Source: Amanita rubescens (Eukaryota; Basidiomycota; Agaricomycetes; Agaricales; Amanitaceae). Taken from it: a stretch of 64,000 nucleotides of DNA. Under the pieces are notes generated by a model. The model saw only the letters and a list, made by a program, of their open reading frames with translations, was not told where the DNA came from and did not search any database. Positions 47,540 through 58,200 of the stretch are shown piece by piece (position 1 is the stretch's first letter; each line of letters starts with the position of its first letter). Location of the stretch: the NCBI GenBank assembly GCA_015039365.1, contig WION01000077.1, positions 124,001-188,000 of the forward strand, written 5' to 3'. Made by a program: the position numbers and the translations under genes.

Positions 47540-48905
47540 ATGGCAGGTCTGGCCTTAACATACCGGCAACAGGGGAGGTGGGATGAGGCAGAGAGGCTCC
47601 AGGTAGAGGTGGGATGAGGCAGAGAGGCTCCAGGTAGAGGTGGGATGAGGCAGAGAGGCTCCAGGTAGAGGTCATGGATGCAAGGAAAGAAAAACTTGGA
47701 TCACAACATCCAGACACTCTGACCAGCATGGCTAATCTAACATCCACATACTGGAAGCAGGGGAGGTGGGATGAGGCAGAGAAGCTGGAGGTAGAGGTTA
47801 TGGAGGCAAGGAAAGAAAAGCTTGGATCACAGCACCCAGACACTCTTATCAGCATGGCTAATCTAGCATGCACATACAGGAAAAAGGGGAGGTGGGATGA
47901 GGCAGAAAAGCTGGATGTAGAGGTTGTGGAGACAATGAGGGATATGCTTGGGTCACAGCATCCAGACACTCTTACCAGCATGGCTAATCTAGCCTGTACA
48001 TACTGGAGCCAGGGGAGGTGGGATGAGGCAGAGAAACTGGATGTAGAGGTTATGAAGGAAAGAAATGGAAAGCTTGGATCACAGCATCCAGACACTCTTA
48101 CCAGCATGGCTAATCTAGCATCCACATACATGGACCAAGGGAGGTGGAATGAGGCAGAGAAGCTGGAGGTAGAGGTTATGAGGCATGGAAAGAAAAGTTT
48201 GGATCACAGCACCCAGACACTCTTATCAGTATGTCTAATCTAGAATGCACATACAGGAACCAGGGGAGGTGGGATGAAGCAGAGAAGCTGGATATAGAGG
48301 TTATGGAGGCAAGGAAAGAAAAGTTTGGATCACAGCATCCAGACACTCTGAGAACCATGGGTAATCTAGCATACACATACTGGGAACAGGGGAAGCGGGA
48401 TGAGGCAGAGAAACTGGAGGTAGAGGTTATGGAGGCCAGGAGAGAAAAGTTTGGATCACAGCATCCAGACACTCTTATCAGCATGGCTAATCTAGCATGC
48501 ACATACAGGAACAAGGGGAGGTGGGATGAGGCAGAGAAGCTAGATGTAGAGGTTATGGAGGCAAGGAAAGAAAAGCTTGGATCACAGCACCCAGACACTC
48601 TTATCAGCATGGCTAATCTAGCCTGCACATACAGGAAAAAGGGGAGGTGGGATGAGGCAGAGAAGCTGGATGTAGAGGTTATGGAGACAACAAGAGAAAA
48701 GTTTGGATCACAGCACCCAGACACTCTTGTCAGCATGGCAAATCTAGCATCCACATACTGGAACCAGGGGAAGTGGGATGAGGCAGAGAAGCTGGATGTA
48801 GAGGCTATGGCCCAGGCAAGGAAAGAAAAGCTGGGATCATAGCACCCCGGGCCAGACACTCTTACCAGCATGGCTAATCTAGCATCCACATACCGGGGGA
48901 GGTGG
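47540..48905 (+). repeat. About eleven tandem 126-bp TPR-coding repeats
   Basis: The unit codes for 42 residues and recurs with few differences; variation is concentrated at a handful of codons (for example KEKLG/REKFG, LACTYRKK/LASTYWNQ, LEVEV/LDVEV). Such high identity between units at the DNA level points to recent expansion or ongoing homogenisation, a hallmark of fungal NLR recognition domains. Confidence 0.93.
47577..47669 (+). repeat. 31-bp direct repeat, three exact copies, inside the first TPR
   Basis: Copies at 47577-47607, 47608-47638 and 47639-47669 are identical and correspond to GRWDEAERLQVE. Other TPR units have this segment once. The two extra copies add 62 nt, which shifts the frame and produces a TGA at 47615-47617. 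Loss of both, or gain of one more, would restore the frame. Confidence 0.92.
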
Positions 48906-49667
48906 GTAATGCATTACTTTCCTTACTGCATCCCACGACCCTTTCTCCAGGGAAATCTTGGAACCCAATGAAATCAATTGGATATACTAGACAGCAGGGG
49001 ACAATGCTTACTACTGTGCACTTCACATTTGTATTACTGTAAAATATGATGAATTAACTGGGCAAGTTGCAACTCCCCCTACTATGTTCTGAGCACAATC
49101 CACAGCTGTCAGAAGGTAATGATTGCATTCCGAGTCATTCTCATCAAACATACATATGTGATAGAAAAACATAACTGCTTCTTAGAAGTTAGATACCATT
49201 GGTCCTTGCGGCACATCTTAAGCAATGCTTCCCCTATGTTTACTAAATATAATTCTCAATCAGACTAGGTACGATTCAGAAATGGTACATGACTTTAGGG
49301 AGCAGAAGAGTCATGGGGGTATACCCAAGCTATACCCCTGCTGTCCCCTACATGATGACTTCGCTCTGGATAACATCTACCACTGACCAGTAGTAGATAC
49401 AATCCTGGCTCAATTATGTTTTTGAAATCAATCATGTGAAGGAATTAAACATTGGGATTTGGAAATAACATTTTTTAAATCCTCTCATCTATTGTTAGCA
49501 GCTAACCTCATATGACCCTCAAGATATGTATGATCTGGTTGCCAGTGTCCATATGCACTTCATTTGAAATGTGCACTCCACCCAGCAACTATGTGATCAA
49601 GATCAAACTAACATACATACAAACATATTTATGGTCATTAATAATTGGTACGGCTTAACATAAAATA
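48906..49667. other. AT-rich intergenic stretch
   Basis: No gene, repeat or RNA recognised. It continues the low-GC island of the NLR and ends at the stop codon of the third P450. Confidence 0.5.
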
Positions 49668-51799
49668 TCAGTTAAGTAATGAATCAACCCTGCGGGGCTC
49701 TATCCGACATAGAAATGGCTTGGGATGACTACGACGCCAGTCAACAAACATCGAGGAAGAGAACACAGCTCTAATTCGTACCTTGTGATCCCAGTCGTAA
49801 ACTCAAACTTTGGTGTGATTTCTAGCCCGTCCTCTTGAACATGTTTGCTTATATTAAACATGGACAGAATACCGGTAATGCTCAAGTATATTGAAAGTTC
49901 AGCAAAGTGCGCGCCTAATAGTGGGTACGAATGTTCAGGGATATGCGCGCGAGGCATACCGCATTGACGCACCTGGGCATACTCTCCGTCCATACCCGAA
50001 CACGAGCTTCCGAGGGTCCATGTGGGTCTTGCTTTGTTTACCTGTGGGCAAGAAACGATCGGGATCAAAATCGTACGGACAATCGAACGCTTCTTCGTCG
50101 TGTGCGATAGCCCTGATAAAACTCAGATGTTACAAACTTCATCGACTCTTGAAAGACACTTGCCATATATTCGCGACCACGGTCGCACTTTGCGGAATAC
50201 GGCAACCCATGTATGTGTCTTCTTCCATCACTCGATGTGGAAGGCCTATGTAAATGTTCATTATAAGGGCGCATCGGATAATGAATGCGTAGAAACATAC
50301 CTAGGGGCGCGACGGGAGCAAACCGCAGCACTTCTTTAATGAGAGCGCCCACATACGGGAGCTCATCTTGATCCTCGATGGTGGGTAGCCTATCTTTACC
50401 GACCACGCGGTCGATCTCTTCTTGCGCACGCTTTTGGACATCAGGGTACAGCGTCATGAGAAGGATGAAGGATAAGACCGAAGCAACGGTCTGCACCACA
50501 ATCAGTCATATATTAAAAGGTTCATTGAACCATCCTGACCGTGTCTGCACCACCAAAGTACAGGGCACCACCTGCCCATTTAATGATGTCTTCTTCCTCG
50601 GCATCTATCGCGGGCCCATCTTCCGGTAAAAGGTGTTGAGAGGAGAAGGACTGTATGAAATTACCAGATTCCTGTAAAACGGACACAATCAGAGAAAAAA
50701 AATCTTTTCAATCAAAATTGCATATCCCCCACTGACGATCTTCTCCTTTGCCCAACGATGCGGAACGTTATCAATATCCCACATGCGGTCTTTGAAATAA
50801 GCTGCCCGGCGTTTATATGTATTACCTGCGAACCAAGACGGAAGGAAACGCACTGGAAGGGACGGCATCAGTCATATTCGGCTAATAGCTCTCAAAGTAC
50901 GTAAAAAAAACCGACGGATAGGGAAAAACTCGACAAGCCAGCCGCTCGGTTTGTTGATGGCGTTGTGGATCGAAAATGCTTCTTCCATGAGGCGGACAAA
51001 GTAATCGTCATTACTCGTGACTTGCCAGCCATAGGCAACGTTCAGTATCACTGCGCCTGCGTTCCTGTATCGATTCAATTACTGAGCGCTGTAATAGGAG
51101 GGGAAATGAGCCGGTTACCTCCTGACGTGTTGGAAGAAATCGGCTGGGTGGTGCAGCATACCCCTTAACATCACTAGACGTTCCTGCTCCATGAGGGTTC
51201 TGTACTTTTTGACTGCGCGCGGGTTAAGGCTTGTTTGCAATAGCTTTCTGTACTTTTTGAACCTGGGATGCATGACTGATGTGCTAAACACCGAGGGACG
51301 ATCGCCCAAGATGGCCCTAGGAGTCCATGAAGAGAATATCCACGTGAACGGTCTCAGGATCCAGGGTATCGGCGACATAGGGGTGTTTTGGGAAGGGACT
51401 GAAGAGGATGAGGATGATTGGGACCGTGGCCTATCCGAATATATGTTCGACCGAGTTTCAAGAAGGTCTATCGCCGCTCGAGCAGAGTTGATTACTATCA
51501 TAGTGTTACCAGAAACGCGCAAGTGAATCAAAGGGCTTCCTGGGTAAACCCAGTTGAGCAATGAAACACAATAGTAGTCAACCGCGACGCTCACCAAAAA
51601 TTTGTGACCAATTTGCGTAAGCCTTCCATGGTTCCGAAGCCGGAATTTGGTAAGTGTTACCAGAAAAGAAACGCGGCGCGGGACCAGGAGGTAAACCAAA
51701 ACGACGACGAGCGCAGTTATAAAGTACTGTTACCAGAGTAAGACCGAGCAAAGCCGAGAGGACGACGACCGCAACGTTGTCTGGCGAGTTCGAGTTCAT
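49668..51799 (-). CDS. Cytochrome P450 monooxygenase, third paralogue (intact)
   Basis: From MNSNSPDNVAVVVLSALLG (51799; a single membrane anchor) and LPPGPAPRFFSG to SHPKPFLCRIEPRR and a TGA at 49668. I-helix GGADT, ExxR as EVLRF, MGYRIP-like beta region, FDPDRF and haem loop FGYGRRVCPG with its Cys are all present, and no stop or frameshift was found. About 510 residues. The introns that have GC donors in the other copies have GT here (GTATGT after APL, GTACGA after GIT). Upstream DNA resembles that of the second copy. Substrate unknown. The three P450s are on the same strand at about 10-13 kb spacing with unrelated genes between them, so they are a dispersed tandem family. Confidence 0.9.
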
Positions 51800-51881
51800 G
51801 GGCAAAAAAAAAAAAGAGTCCAGTAAAGCAAAAAGCAAAATCCTCGCCAAGGCGGAGCGTCGTACAACCTTAAACTCCGAG

Positions 51882-51945
51882 AGCTCGGTTTATATCATCT
51901 ATCAAAAGTCTCCTATATTTTCCGGTCACAGCATGATACCTTGGA
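51882..51945 (-). promoter_or_regulatory. Upstream segment shared with the second P450
   Basis: Counterpart of 40798-40862 (shared words CGAGAGCTC, ATCTATCAA, AGTCTCCTA, ATTTTCCGGTCACA, CATGATA), starting about 85 bp upstream of the ATG. See the other entry for interpretation. Confidence 0.55.
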
Positions 51946-52641
51946 GCTAAATTTAGCATGCTCGGAGGGGGGGCGAGGTTTGATCGACCGTGGCGCGTAA
52001 GAGGATAAGAAAAAGGGTTGTTAATCGGTAATTGCCGTCGACAGCGGAGGGTAGTTGAAAGAGGGAAACCAAGAGGAGTTTTTAGCGGCTACTCAAGAAT
52101 TTTGTTTTTTTTGGCAACGTTGTAACCAGACGACTAGGGAAAGAAAATGTATCCGATCACCGAGTCAGTTGCTTTGTATATAGAACGGCGCGGAGGTCTC
52201 GAGTTGTCGGCTGGATATAAGTATCGCGGAAGCGGCGGGACGAAGAGAAGACCGAGTTTAAAGACCCGCGGTATATTAGTAGTAGCAAGTACACGTTATT
52301 CATGGTTGAACTTCCGTATAGTTGACATGAAGATCATGAACGCGCCATGGTTGCGACGAGAGAACTGAGCTTGAAGCAGCTGGTCAGTGGTCAGTGAAGA
52401 TTGAGAGAGAGACCAGAAGAACTCGGACCGGTAATGAAGACCTAGCGCAAGGTTAACCGCATGCCATGGCAGTGTTCAATGGCGGACGCATCATTGCGCG
52501 GTTCGGTGCTCGGCGGTTCTTCAATTTCAAAACGTTTGTCCGAACCGGCACAGCCACATTGTTGCCATTATTACATGACACCACTCTTTGTCTCGGTTGC
52601 ACCACTCAACTCCTCCCATCGACGTCAACCATGCGAACAAG
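51946..52641. other. Intergenic, no supported gene
   Basis: Separates the divergent third P450 and Hsp20 genes. Short plus-strand frames at 52147-52368 and 52461-52732 are out of frame with Hsp20 or lack motifs. The last 200 bp are presumably the Hsp20 promoter; a few TTC words occur at 52500-52560 but no regular heat-shock element. Confidence 0.5.
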
Positions 52642-52649
52642 TATAAAAA
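52642..52649 (+). promoter_or_regulatory. TATA box of the Hsp20 gene
   Basis: TATAAAAA lies 39 bp before the ATG at 52681, fitting a strong inducible core promoter with a very short leader. Confidence 0.55.
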
Positions 52650-52680
52650 AGACCGCGACAAAGTCTGAATCCACGACACC

Positions 52681-53253
52681 ATGTCTACCAGCTGGTTTTA
52701 CGAACCTTTCTACGAGATTGACCGTTTCATGAACGAATTAGCCAATAAACCCGAGCAACTCTTTACTCGGCGTGGTGGTGGTGAACAAAGTGGGGATACT
52801 CTCACTCAAAGGCCTTACAGGCCGAGGCACGTTTTTTTTTTTTTTTGGTACCCAACCGACACACTAACTAATGCGAAAACAGGATGGATCTCCACGAAGA
52901 CGATAAAGATAATCGCGTCACGGCCATGTTCGAAATTCCCGGTCTGACGTCGGAGCAAATCAACATCGAGGTGCACAATGGCCGACTCATCGTTTCTGGT
53001 GAGGTGAAGAAGCCCGCGAACCTCGAAGAAGGCGGGTTTGCTCTTAGGGAGAGGAAGTGTGGCAAGTTTTCGAGGACGCTTCAGCTTCCTCAAGGTGTAA
53101 AGGCTTGTTTCTTTCTCGTCAAAAGTGGCCTACTACTGACGGTGTGTTTTGTAGGAAAACGAGGTCAAGGCGAACGTGAAGGATGGTATCTTGACCGTCA
53201 CGTTCCCCAAGGCGGGAGCTGAGATGGCGCCAAAGAGGATTACTGTTACGTGA
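52681..53253 (+). CDS. Small heat-shock protein (Hsp20 / alpha-crystallin)
   Basis: MSTSWFYEPFYEIDRFMNE and an Arg/Gly-rich leader, then the alpha-crystallin domain: VTAMFEIPGLTSEQINIEV, GRLIVSGEVKK, FSRTLQLPQGVK, ENEVKANVKDGILTVTFPK (the conserved GxLT), ending KRITVT. About 155 residues; an ATP-independent holdase that forms oligomers. Both introns have GC donors: 52827-52882 starts GCACGT and 53103-53154 starts GCTTGT. In each case only the GC-AG reading keeps the domain in frame (R-MDLHED and GVK-ENEVKA). A long T-run in intron 1 and a TATA box upstream are further features. Confidence 0.92.
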
Positions 53254-53425
53254 ATATGCATGTGTATCTATAAGTTTCGTTTCAAAAGAATGTATTTGTG
53301 ATGCCATACAAAAACACGATATTTTAAGCGTATAGATTATACTGGTATAAAAACGTAGGGATGCGATAAATAAAAGTGGCATGCAGGTATAATGCAAAAA
53401 AGAAAATAGATAATAAAAAAGTTTG

Positions 53426-55145
53426 TCACCGGTCCAGCATCTCGAGTACGTTCTCTAGAACCACTTTTGGCTTCAAGAGAACCCTTCTCTCGAGTGTGAC
53501 ATCTTCATCACCGACGCTTTCCCTGTTCCCTATCCGGGTCGTACACAACAATCCAAGTTCGGTCGTCGCTAGAACGGGAGTGCCAATTTCTCCGTTCGCG
53601 CTCGTGCCGTTCAAGCCAGTATATGCCTGGGCCTGCGCATGTGGCGCCATATAATCATACATCGCTGCTGGGTTAAAGTTTTGGGTATGGTCTACGGCAA
53701 TGACGTCAAAAGAGGTAGACAGTATCTCTTCCCGAAGCGTCGTTGCCAAACGCGTAGCGGACCGAGCCAACCTGCGTATTTGCTCGCCAAAGTGTATTTT
53801 GAGAGATTCCCGAAGGTGAGTTATGATTGTGGCGTTTGTGCTTATGGTCGAGTTGGCGTTACTGGTTGAGGTGGTGGATGCAGATGAAGAGGCGAGTGAT
53901 GCGATCGATGGTTGGGTGGATAGGGTACGGGAGTTTGGAGGGGAAGATGAAGGTGGGGAAGGAGAAGATATGCCGTGAATGGAAGTACAGCCTGAGATGA
54001 CGAAAATGTCAGCTGACCAGCGGATGATAGCTTCTGCGAGCTTCTGAACCGCGTATTCATCCAGAGTTGGATACACGGCATGAATGTTCCTGTGAGTGAG
54101 GGCACGCCATTTGGATGAAGTCGGTTGAGGTTCTAGTCCGGATGTCGGCATGAGAAGCGTGCCGGAAAAGAAGAGTCAACGTACCCGCTAATGACATCCG
54201 TTTATAGATTTGAGATAGAATGCTATCTGCATCGGTTGGGAAGCCCAAGCAAAAGGCGGAAAGAGCTCGGGCGATGCATAGCGCGACGGATCCTTGTAGA
54301 GCCCATTGAACCAAAAGGGGATCTTGGGAGTGATCTCTATTTGATAAGATGCGCGCGAATTTGGGACCTAGGCGAGAAGTAGTGTCGTACATTGCCTGAG
54401 CGGATCTGGAAGCATAGATGGCGCGGGTTTCTGGAGTAGGTGCAAAGGTGCAAACCTCGGTAGCCGAGGCAGCGAATTGGAGGATTTCAGAGTTTATGTC
54501 TTGTACGGCTTGAAGAACCTGTGCGCCAGACCAGCTGTCGGTACGGGTGAGATATGCCTCGGTGCTACGTAGCCGTGCTCGATCCTCTGCTGCGCCAAGT
54601 GTGTTGTGTTTTGGTGAGACGGTAGAAGCGCGTGGAGGGGGTGAACGTGATGATGGCCCTGCAGTCTGAGGCGCTGGTAACTTTCCCAACGTAGCCGAAC
54701 GTCCGTTTGTTGGCCTAATATCGGCTGAGCTACGCCTGGGATGAGAAGCATCGGATTTGTGAGTTGACTGAACCTGCGGTACAGAATCACTTCTCCGGCG
54801 CTCAGAGTGCTTACGCTCTCTGTCTCTCTCTTTCCGGACCTTTTCTACCTCGGCCTCACGGGTGCGGAGAATTTCCCTAGTGTCCTTGAGGGTCCTTTCT
54901 AGAATCTTACAGCGTTCTTCAAGTAAGGCGACATCATTTTTTGTACGGGCCAATTCGGTCCTTGTAAATTCGAGCTCCCTACGCATGAATGATTGGAGAA
55001 GGGTTGGTCTAGAAAGACCAAGCGCATCAGATGGTTCACGTAAGATTGTATCGTCGGGGCTATGAAGCGTTGGCTGTGCGGATTGAAGATAAGTGAGAGC
55101 GGAACCGTAGAAATTTCTAAGATGAAAGGCGGCCAGAGAGAGCAT
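53426..55145 (-). CDS. Hypothetical coiled-coil protein
   Basis: Two exons. The first ATG in the conserved frame is at 55145 (MLSLAAFHLRNFYGSALTYL), although the frame is open further upstream without an ATG. A coiled coil follows (RRELEFTRTELARTKNDVALLEERCKILERTLKDTREI), then a basic Ser/Pro-rich linker, a helical region (QAVQDINSEILQFAASATEV; VQWALQGSVALCIARALS), a GT-AG intron at about 54135-54185, and the C-terminal block ALTHRNIHAVYPTLDEYAVQKLAEAI with a Ser/Thr-rich insert. About 555 residues, stop at 53426. I do not recognise the family; a cytoskeletal or signalling scaffold would fit but is a guess. Confidence 0.75.
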
Positions 55146-55232
55146 GGCGTTTGTTCTGATATCGCACAAGTGATCCTGACTGATGGGGAATGAACCGAAC
55201 GTAACCGCCTCGTGTTCAACCCGGCTCCTCCC
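55146..55232. promoter_or_regulatory. Very short divergent promoter region
   Basis: Only 87 bp separate the predicted starts of the coiled-coil gene and the Hsp70-like gene. If the coiled-coil start is correct, both leaders must be minimal or overlap. Confidence 0.35.
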
Positions 55233-58200
55233 ATGGCTCAAACGCCTCCTACGGGCTCAAGGAAGCCTTATTCTGGCCCATATCGTTCACTCGTCGTTGC
55301 AATCGACGTTGGTACAACATTCAGCGGTGTAAAAACTCTCTCTCAACTTTGATCTTAGTAAAAACTTATCCCCGATCACTTTTCTTCCCAGGTGTCATAT
55401 GCCATACTCGAACCTGGCGAGATACCGAAAATCCACGGTGTCACCAGATTCCCTGGCCAGGAGCATGTAGCCGGCAACACAAAGATTCCCTCCGCAATCT
55501 ATTATGACAAGCAAGGAAAGCTCATGGCTGCTGGCGCAGAAGCAGACGCAGCAACCATCATATCCCAAGCCGAAGACGATGGTTGGACAAAGGTCGAGTT
55601 GTAAGTCCAATACACCACCTTCTTCACCATCCATTAATGTCCTCAAAAGGTTCAAGTTACGTCTCCGTCCCCGAACAATGCGCCTCAACATGAACGGAAT
55701 GCGCTTCAGTCCCTTACCAAAGAAAAAAACACCTGTTCACGTCTTTGGTGACTTTTTGGCATATCTCTATCATTGCACAAGAAAGTTTATCACTGATACA
55801 CATGCCAACGGTGCGGCGCTGTGGAACACGGTTGAGAATAACATTCAATTTGTCCTTTCTCACCCGAACGGATGGGAAGGTCCGCAACAAAGCAAGATGA
55901 GAAGGGCTGCGATATACGGTGGTCTCATCCCGGACACGAACGCGGGAAAAGCCAGGATATGGTTCGTCACAGAAGGAGAGGCGAGCTTGCACGCATGTGT
56001 GCTCAGCGGTCTTGCCGCAGACGTTCTTTCCGTGAGTGTTGCGTTGCGAACTGTATCCAGGGTTATTCAAGGTCCCCGCTAGAGTCCCTCGCAACATGGT
56101 TTCCTCATTGCTGATGCAGGTGGAGGAACATTGGATATATCTTCGTATGGCATCAAAGCCACATCTCCATTAGTGATGGAAGAAATTGCACCCCCAGATT
56201 GTACGTTCATATCTTGTCCTCCCTGATAAGCTTCTGATCCGTGCAGGCATTTTTGCTGGATCTGTGTTCGTAAGCCGTCGAGCACGAGAGTTCCTAGAAG
56301 GTGTGTGGCCATCTCCATATCTTTTTTTATTATGTTCCTTACGTTGTCACCTAGAGAAACTGAAAAACTCAAAATATGGAACACCAGACGCTCTTGACCA
56401 TATCACCAAGAAGTTTGACGAAACAACAAAGCGGCTATTTAGAGACAAGAAGGATTTGCAGTTTATACCGTTTGGTTCGCCGCTAGACAAGGTTGGTCAT
56501 CCATTGTACATCTTTTCTGCTTGACCGACACGTTTATCAGGATCCTGCGGTAGGAATACGCAGTGGGCAACTGAAATTGACTGGGTAAGAGCCTCTTTTT
56601 GTCCCATGACAAGTATTTGACTTGTAATCTCTAGACAAGAAGGTTTGTCGTCCTCAAGCAATAACAACTCTTCTGACTAGGATGTAGTCGCAAACTTATT
56701 CGAACCCTCAGTCGAAGGTAGCGTTTCCCTGTATTCTCTGATCCTGCTTTCGACCATTTCCACTCTATAGCCGCCGTCAATGCCATCAAAGCACAAATCG
56801 ATGCATCAAGAGGCATGATTAAAGTAACAGTCATCTATACCTGACTCTTCCGTCAGTAACACACCAATACTAGTCTGTTTTCCTAGTCGGAGGATACGCC
56901 GCATCGCCATGGCTATTCTCGTACGTCTCCTCACAACAACACTCGCTTCCCTCACCTTACTTACATCACCTCAAACAGACAACTCAAAGAACGTTTAGCG
57001 CGATACGGCGTCTCCGTCAGTCGTCCAGATTCACAAACGCAAGTCATCCCTCCTCGTTCTCATCCCACCGCGCTCACCTAATCAATCACTGATACAGATC
57101 TAAAGCCGTCGCAGACGGTGCCATCGGATTCTTTTGCGATCACCACGTATCGGCTCGCATGTCCAAATTCATGTATGGAGTCGAGTATTTGCGAGAGTTT
57201 GATCAAAGCAACGAGGACCATGCCGCGCGGATGGATCGACTATGCGAATTGCCCTCGGGTCCAAAGCTGTTACCCGATGCATTTGATTGCATCTTGGCGA
57301 GAGTGAGTGCATTGGCGACTAGATCCCCAAGTCTCTCTAACGCTACTAATCGAACAGAGCGTACAAGTCAAAGAATCAACAGTATTCACGAGGAAATACT
57401 CTACAGAATTGACGAGTCTTACTCTTCTTTCCGTGTTTGAAGTTGAGATTTGGTGTTTTAGAGGTGGAAACGACGTACCTACGTGGATCGATAGAAATTC
57501 CGGTTCGTTTCACCCGGTTAGGTTTTTTTTGCTTGAATTGACCGCTGACCAGAGACGTTCTCAACACTTTGTATCGTCCAAGCCGATCTATCCCTCTTGA
57601 GCGGAAGTGCAGAGCCTAAAGTTGGCACAAACGGAAAGCAATATTGGACTATTGTGTTTTCCGTTGAGATCCATTTTGGGTTGACAGAGTTCAAGGCGAG
57701 AATCAAATGGGTGGATAATGTAAGTTGTACCTCGCGTGTAACCATGAATTTCGGCTGACACGATTTAATGTACATATGACAGGGTAGCACCAGATAGTAA
57801 GTGAATTTCAGGTTAACCACCAATGAAATTCTAACGTTGAATGTCTTCACCAGTGGCCCCGCATCTATCGTTTACAACGAACACGGACACCGCGCCATTG
57901 ACGATGACGAACCGGATATTTATCCAGAAGATGACCACTCCGTCGGGGGAGGAGGAACGCCTCGTTCTGAACGACTTCGTTCTCTTCCTGCTTCCCGTGC
58001 ACGTTCACCAACAGAACCACACCATCCTGCCTCGCCTGGTAGTTACGATGGCAATAGTCTTTATGCTGCGGAAAGTATCAGAGGCATTCCACCGCCCTCC
58101 GTTTCTCCTCATCCTCATGAACTTTCAAGAGAACGCACGGCGAGCAAACCATCAACGCCCAAAGCAGCGTCACCTGTTCCTCAACAGATTGAGAGAGAAC

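Larger units (their letters stand above)
45841..48905 (+). pseudogene. NLR (STAND) protein: NB-ARC-like domain plus TPR repeats, interrupted
   Basis: N-terminal FFTGAQNVLVTGGQFFGVNGN, then FTGRGIYLQRLKDYF leading to P-loop GMGGIGKTQ, FWIDASSES, the Walker B-type WLMIYDNAD, and GNILITSRN, as in NB-ARC/NACHT STAND ATPases. A winged-helix-like stretch (LGLPLSVTM; IYSVHPLVQSWSR) precedes about eleven kinesin-light-chain-type TPRs of 42 residues (LGSQHPDTL-SMANLA-TY-GRWDEAEKL). In fungi such proteins sense non-self and trigger cell death. As sequenced the gene is broken four times: a frameshift near 46935, a 31-bp triplication at 47577-47669, a 1-nt deletion near 48186, and CAG to TAG at 48840. 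Similarity continues to about 48905. AT-richer than neighbours. Confidence 0.85.

Noticed and set aside
47361..48889. Long minus-strand open frames (237 and 256 codons) opposite the NLR repeats
   Set aside because: They are stop-free only because the 126-bp unit repeats in frame; the translation has no known domain and the plus strand clearly codes TPRs.
52500..52560. Heat-shock element upstream of Hsp20
   Set aside because: Only scattered TTC words; the regular alternating GAA/TTC pattern is missing.
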